From Intestinimonas sp. (lineage in GTDB: Bacteria > Bacillota > Clostridia > Oscillospirales > Oscillospiraceae), in contig JALCSB010000009.1 in NCBI GenBank assembly GCA_022653075.1, positions 46,000 to 109,999 of the forward strand: a stretch of 64,000 bases of DNA. Reading direction: 5' to 3'. Made by a program: the position numbers and the translations under genes. Below are positions 61,110 to 64,000 of this stretch, in pieces (position 1 is the first letter of the stretch; each line of letters starts with the position of its first letter). Under the pieces are notes generated by a model, which was not told the DNA's origin, did no database searches, and saw only the letters and a list, made by a program, of their open reading frames with translations.

Positions 61110-61721
61110 ATGCGAAATCTGACGGCCATTTTGGATTATGGGGTTGGAAATTTAAAAAGCGTGACCAATGCGATACGCTTTTTGGGACAGGATACAATTA
61201 TTACAAGCGATCCCAGAGAACTTGAGCGTTCCGATGCCATCATTTTGCCCGGCGTCGGCGCTTTTCCGGATGCGGTGGAGAAACTTCGTGCTTCAGGGCT
61301 CGATAAAATTCTAATTGATCAGGCCCGGAATAAGCCGATTTTGGGTATCTGTCTCGGCATGCAACTTCTTTTTAATGCCGGAGAAGAAATCAGGCCATGC
61401 AGAGGGTTGGGGCTTGTGGCGGGAACCGTGCGGAAAATTGTGACCGACCGTAAACTGCCCCATATCGGCTGGAACAGCCTTACCTTTCAGAACAGTTCAC
61501 CGCTGTTCCGCGGCTTGCCCAACGGGACTTATGTCTATTTTGTGCATACCTTCTGCGGTATGGCAGACCATGAATCCGATGTGATTGCACGGACTGACTA
61601 TGGTGCGCCCATCGTGGCCGCGGTATCATGTGGAAACGTATATGGATGCCAGTTTCACCCGGAAAAAAGTGGGGAAGCGGGCTTGCAGATTTTAAAGAAT
61701 TTTGGGGAACTGAACCGATGA
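61110..61721 (+). CDS. hisH: Imidazole glycerol phosphate synthase, glutaminase subunit HisH
   Basis: Supplies ammonia to HisF. 203 residues, class I glutamine amidotransferase: LDYGVGNLKSV, nucleophile elbow GICLGMQLLF, and CQFHPEKSG with the His and Glu of the triad. Start ATG 61110 or TTG 61107, with AAAGGA 10-13 nt upstream. Overlaps hisA by 4 nt. Confidence 0.96.
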   Translation: MRNLTAILDYGVGNLKSVTNAIRFLGQDTIITSDPRELERSDAIILPGVGAFPDAVEKLRASGLDKILIDQARNKPILGICLGMQLLFNAGEEIRPCRGLGLVAGTVRKIVTDRKLPHIGWNSLTFQNSSPLFRGLPNGTYVYFVHTFCGMADHESDVIARTDYGAPIVAAVSCGNVYGCQFHPEKSGEAGLQILKNFGELNR

Positions 61722-62440
61722 TTATTTTACCTGCCATTGATATGAAGAGCGGCCAGTGCGTCCGTTTACAACGTGGCGCGTTTGATACGGTGGAGCGGGT
61801 GGCGGAAAACGCCCTGGATACCGCGCGGCGTTTTGCTGATGTCGGTGCTAAATGGATTCATATGGTAGATCTGGACGGCGCCCGAGACGGTATACGCAAA
61901 AATTTCCCATACATTTATGAAGTTATTGAAAAATCCGGCCTGAAAGTGGAACTGGGCGGTGGAATTAAGACGGTACCAGACCTAATTGAGATGGTGGAAT
62001 CCGGCGCTGCCCGCGCGGTGATCGGCTCCGCTGCGGTCACCGCGCCGGAAGTGGTAGAGTATGCTGTGGGCTGGAAACCGGAGCAGATTGCAGTTGGAAT
62101 CGACTGCCTGAACGGCAGGGTCCGCACTGGGGGCTGGGAAAGGGATTCCGGCTTGCTCTTCACTGACTTTGCCTATGCAATGGATCAAAAAGGTGTAAAG
62201 ACTATTATCTTTACAGATATTGCAACGGACGGAATGTTGGAAGGCCCATCCTTTAGCCAATTGGAAAAGCTACAGCGGGCGGTATCCTGCCGCATTATCG
62301 CCAGCGGCGGCATTACAACCCTGGATGATGTAAGGCGTCTGCGCGATATGGGACTTTATGGCGCGATTATTGGAAAAGCCTACTATGCCGGAACCATAGA
62401 CTTGGAAGAGGCCATTAAGGAGGCGGGTAAGCAGTGCTAG
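61718..62440 (+). CDS. hisA: ProFAR isomerase HisA
   Basis: 240-residue half-barrel-repeat TIM barrel: [16 protein letters not shown] (first catalytic Asp), [13 protein letters not shown], the second catalytic Asp in [12 protein letters not shown], and [17 protein letters not shown] overlaps hisH by 4 nt; its end overlaps hisF by 7 nt. Confidence 0.96.
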   Translation: MIILPAIDMKSGQCVRLQRGAFDTVERVAENALDTARRFADVGAKWIHMVDLDGARDGIRKNFPYIYEVIEKSGLKVELGGGIKTVPDLIEMVESGAARAVIGSAAVTAPEVVEYAVGWKPEQIAVGIDCLNGRVRTGGWERDSGLLFTDFAYAMDQKGVKTIIFTDIATDGMLEGPSFSQLEKLQRAVSCRIIASGGITTLDDVRRLRDMGLYGAIIGKAYYAGTIDLEEAIKEAGKQC

Positions 62441-63189
62441 CCAAGCGTATCATTCCCTGTCTGGATGTGCGGGACGGACGGGTGGTAAAGGGCGTCAATT
62501 TTGTCAACATCCGCGACGCCGGAGATCCTGTGGAATTGGCAAAATACTATTCTGATGCGGGCGCTGATGAGATTGTATTTCTGGATATTACCGCAACCCA
62601 CGAAAAGCGCCGCACCGTGGCCGACGTGGTAGAACGTACCGCCAGTCAGGTATTCGTACCGTTGACGGTGGGAGGTGGGATCCGGACGCTGGATGATTTT
62701 CAGCAGCTTCTGCGGGCGGGTGCGGATAAAATATCCGTCAACTCAGCCGCCGTAAAGGATAAATACTTGATATCACGTGCAGCAGAACGTTTTGGTTCTC
62801 AATGTGTCGTGTTGGCCATCGACGCACGTCATCGCCCGGATGGGACTTATGAGGTTGTGGTGGCAGGTGGCAGGACTCCAACCGGTCTGGATGCCATAGC
62901 TTGGGCAAAGGAGGGGGAACGGCTGGGTGCCGGTGAGATCCTGCTGACCTCCATGGACGCGGACGGCACAAAGTTGGGTTTTGATCTGCCTATGACACGG
63001 GCCGTAACTCAAGCGGTCCATATCCCGGTGATTGCCTCCGGCGGATGTGGATCTCTTTTGCACTTTGCTCAGGTTTTTGAAGAGGCGGACGCAGATGCGG
63101 CATTGGCAGCGTCCCTGTTCCATTTTGGTGAACTGACGGTAGAACAGGTAAAGCAGTATTTGGCTGAAAGAAACATTCCAGTGAGGTGA
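62434..63189 (+). CDS. hisF: Imidazole glycerol phosphate synthase, cyclase subunit HisF
   Basis: 251 residues, TIM barrel: [20 protein letters not shown] (catalytic Asp), [39 protein letters not shown] (second Asp) and [18 protein letters not shown] 62434 with AGGAGG 10 nt upstream, inside hisA. Works with HisH. Confidence 0.97.
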   Translation: MLAKRIIPCLDVRDGRVVKGVNFVNIRDAGDPVELAKYYSDAGADEIVFLDITATHEKRRTVADVVERTASQVFVPLTVGGGIRTLDDFQQLLRAGADKISVNSAAVKDKYLISRAAERFGSQCVVLAIDARHRPDGTYEVVVAGGRTPTGLDAIAWAKEGERLGAGEILLTSMDADGTKLGFDLPMTRAVTQAVHIPVIASGGCGSLLHFAQVFEEADADAALAASLFHFGELTVEQVKQYLAERNIPVR

Positions 63190-63194
63190 TATCG

Positions 63195-63527
63195 ATGAAT
63201 CTGGACCTTCTGTTCCAAAAGTCAGAACTGATTCCGGTTATTATTCAGGACGTGGATACCAAAGAGGTTTTGATGCTGGGTTTTACCAACCGGCGTGCCG
63301 TGGAACTGACTCTGGAAACCGGCACCGCTTGGTTCTGGAGCCGAAGCAGGAAAAAGCTCTGGAATAAAGGGGAAACTTCCGGCCATTTTTTGCATATCAG
63401 AAAAATTATGACTGACTGTGACACCGATACATTACTTTATTTTTGCAGGCCAGATGGCCCAACCTGCCATACCGGTGCCCGAAGCTGCTTCTTTCAGACT
63501 ATCAAGGAGGATAATCGCTGTGAATGA
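63195..63527 (+). CDS. hisI: Phosphoribosyl-AMP cyclohydrolase
   Basis: 110 residues, a stand-alone enzyme not fused to HisE. Motifs: VIIQDVDTKEVLMLGFTN, TAWFWSRSRKKLWNKGETSGH, the metal site DCDTDTLLYF and the C-terminal TGARSCFF with zinc-ligand Cys. ATG 63195 follows GAGGTGAT; GTG 63186 overlaps that site. Confidence 0.96.
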   Translation: MNLDLLFQKSELIPVIIQDVDTKEVLMLGFTNRRAVELTLETGTAWFWSRSRKKLWNKGETSGHFLHIRKIMTDCDTDTLLYFCRPDGPTCHTGARSCFFQTIKEDNRCE

Positions 63528-63846
63528 TACGTTGGAAAGTCTGTACCAAGTTATTCTTGACCGCAGACAGTACCCGCAGGAGGGCTCCTACACCTGCTAT
63601 CTTTTTGAAAAGGGCTTGGATAAGATCCTGAAAAAGGTAGGGGAGGAGAGTGCGGAGACCATTATTGCCGCAAAAAATGCGATCCCCAATGATACGGTGG
63701 GGGAAATTTCGGACCTCATTTATCATCTGCTGGTTATGATGGCGGAGCTGAATATTCCGCTGGAAGCCGTAATGGCGGAACTGGGCCGGCGCAGTTTAAA
63801 AATTGGAAACCTAAAACAGATGCATGTGACGGACAGAGAAAGCTGA
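63520..63846 (+). CDS. hisE: Phosphoribosyl-ATP pyrophosphatase
   Basis: 108 residues, all-alpha MazG-like fold: LESLYQVILDRRQYPQEGSYTCYLFEKGLDKILKKVGEESAETIIAAKN with the acidic metal-binding EESAE and EISDLIYHLLVMM. GTG 63520 with AAGGAGG 9 nt upstream, overlapping hisI by 8 nt. Last gene of the operon. Confidence 0.95.
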   Translation: MNDTLESLYQVILDRRQYPQEGSYTCYLFEKGLDKILKKVGEESAETIIAAKNAIPNDTVGEISDLIYHLLVMMAELNIPLEAVMAELGRRSLKIGNLKQMHVTDRES

Positions 63847-63883
63847 ACAAAAAATAAAAGCGCCGCTGATCCGATGAACTGCA

Positions 63884-64000
63884 CCCGGTCAAGAGGACAA
63901 TGAAATAATATAAAATTTTTCCCGGACAGCAGCTGAAAAGTTGCTGTCCGTTTTTTAAGCAGCGAGGAACAAGTTGTGCTTCTCCATAGGCGTGAGGATG
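63884..64000 (-). mobile_element. Possible insertion-sequence 3' end at the window edge
   Basis: On the minus strand an open frame ends ILTPMEKHNLFLAA then TAA (63955-64000), recalling the C-terminus of IS3-type transposases. It is followed by a terminator and then by TGTCCTCTTGACCGGGTGCAGTTCA-like sequence (about 63874-63902), similar to IS3/IS150 element ends. Only 46 nt of the presumed gene are visible. Confidence 0.35.
63923..63956. terminator. Terminator between hisE and the window-edge element
   Basis: 12-bp stem cggacagcagct / agttgctgtccg (one G-U pair), GAAA loop, then TTTTTT; upstream side is also A/T-rich, so bidirectional. Confidence 0.8.

Overview
The window is chromosomal DNA from a spore-forming low-GC-lineage Firmicute, most likely a gut clostridium of the Oscillospiraceae type (family placement is inference). 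Evidence: spoIIGA-sigE-sigG, spoIVA, a SipL-type coat protein (the clostridial counterpart of SpoVID), PolC-type DNA polymerase III, c-di-AMP synthase CdaA/CdaR, a HisZ plus short-HisG enzyme, PrkC with PASTA domains, strong GGAGG ribosome binding sites and frequent GTG/TTG starts. No rRNA, tRNA or CRISPR array was seen.

Layout. 0-3.2 kb: 3' end of a CarD-like gene, ispD-ispF (MEP isoprenoid pathway), and a DUF3343 + cysteine-desulfurase-like pair that resembles selenium/sulfur-handling genes. 3.3-8 kb: cdaA-cdaR followed by four poorly characterised genes (RseC-like, DUF5685, a J-domain/TPR protein, a membrane protein). 8-20.1 kb: the conserved yicC-remA-gmk-rpoZ-priA-def-fmt-rsmB-rlmN-stp-prkC-rsgA block. 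20.2-23.5 kb: a sporulation coat module, spoVM (a 25-residue ORF easily missed) - sipL - spoIVA, with two sigma-E-like promoters. 23.5-34.6 kb: Crp/Fnr regulator, leuCDB, coaX with an ECF S-component, nth, glyA, rarA, an S1-domain protein, DUF951 and a stand-alone hisC. 34.7-38.6 kb: spoIIGA-sigE-sigG, a papain-like (YiiX-type) hydrolase and ylmC.

38.6-57.3 kb is the classical rpsB-tsf-pyrH-frr-uppS-cdsA-dxr-rseP-ispG-polC string, but it is interrupted between tsf and pyrH by about 6 kb of accessory DNA: degenerate direct repeats, a chloramphenicol-acetyltransferase-like gene, an AraC/EamA/DUF2000 operon, a regulator remnant, an RNHCP zinc-ribbon protein and a secreted serpin. 57.3-63.8 kb is a compact histidine operon hisZGDBHAFIE with overlapping genes; the missing hisC is the copy at 33.5 kb. 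The window ends in what looks like the 3' end of an insertion sequence on the minus strand.

The genes work together as housekeeping modules (isoprenoid precursors IspD/F/G and Dxr feeding UppS; translation start and ribosome factors; histidine and leucine synthesis) plus a sporulation programme in which SigE, made as a pro-protein activated by SpoIIGA, probably switches on sipL and spoIVA. The most notable items are the hidden spoVM and its hairpin-embedded ribosome binding site, the sigma-E-like promoters of the coat module, a 21-bp-spaced promoter in front of spoIIGA, the accessory insertion with a serpin, and the DUF3343/desulfurase pair.
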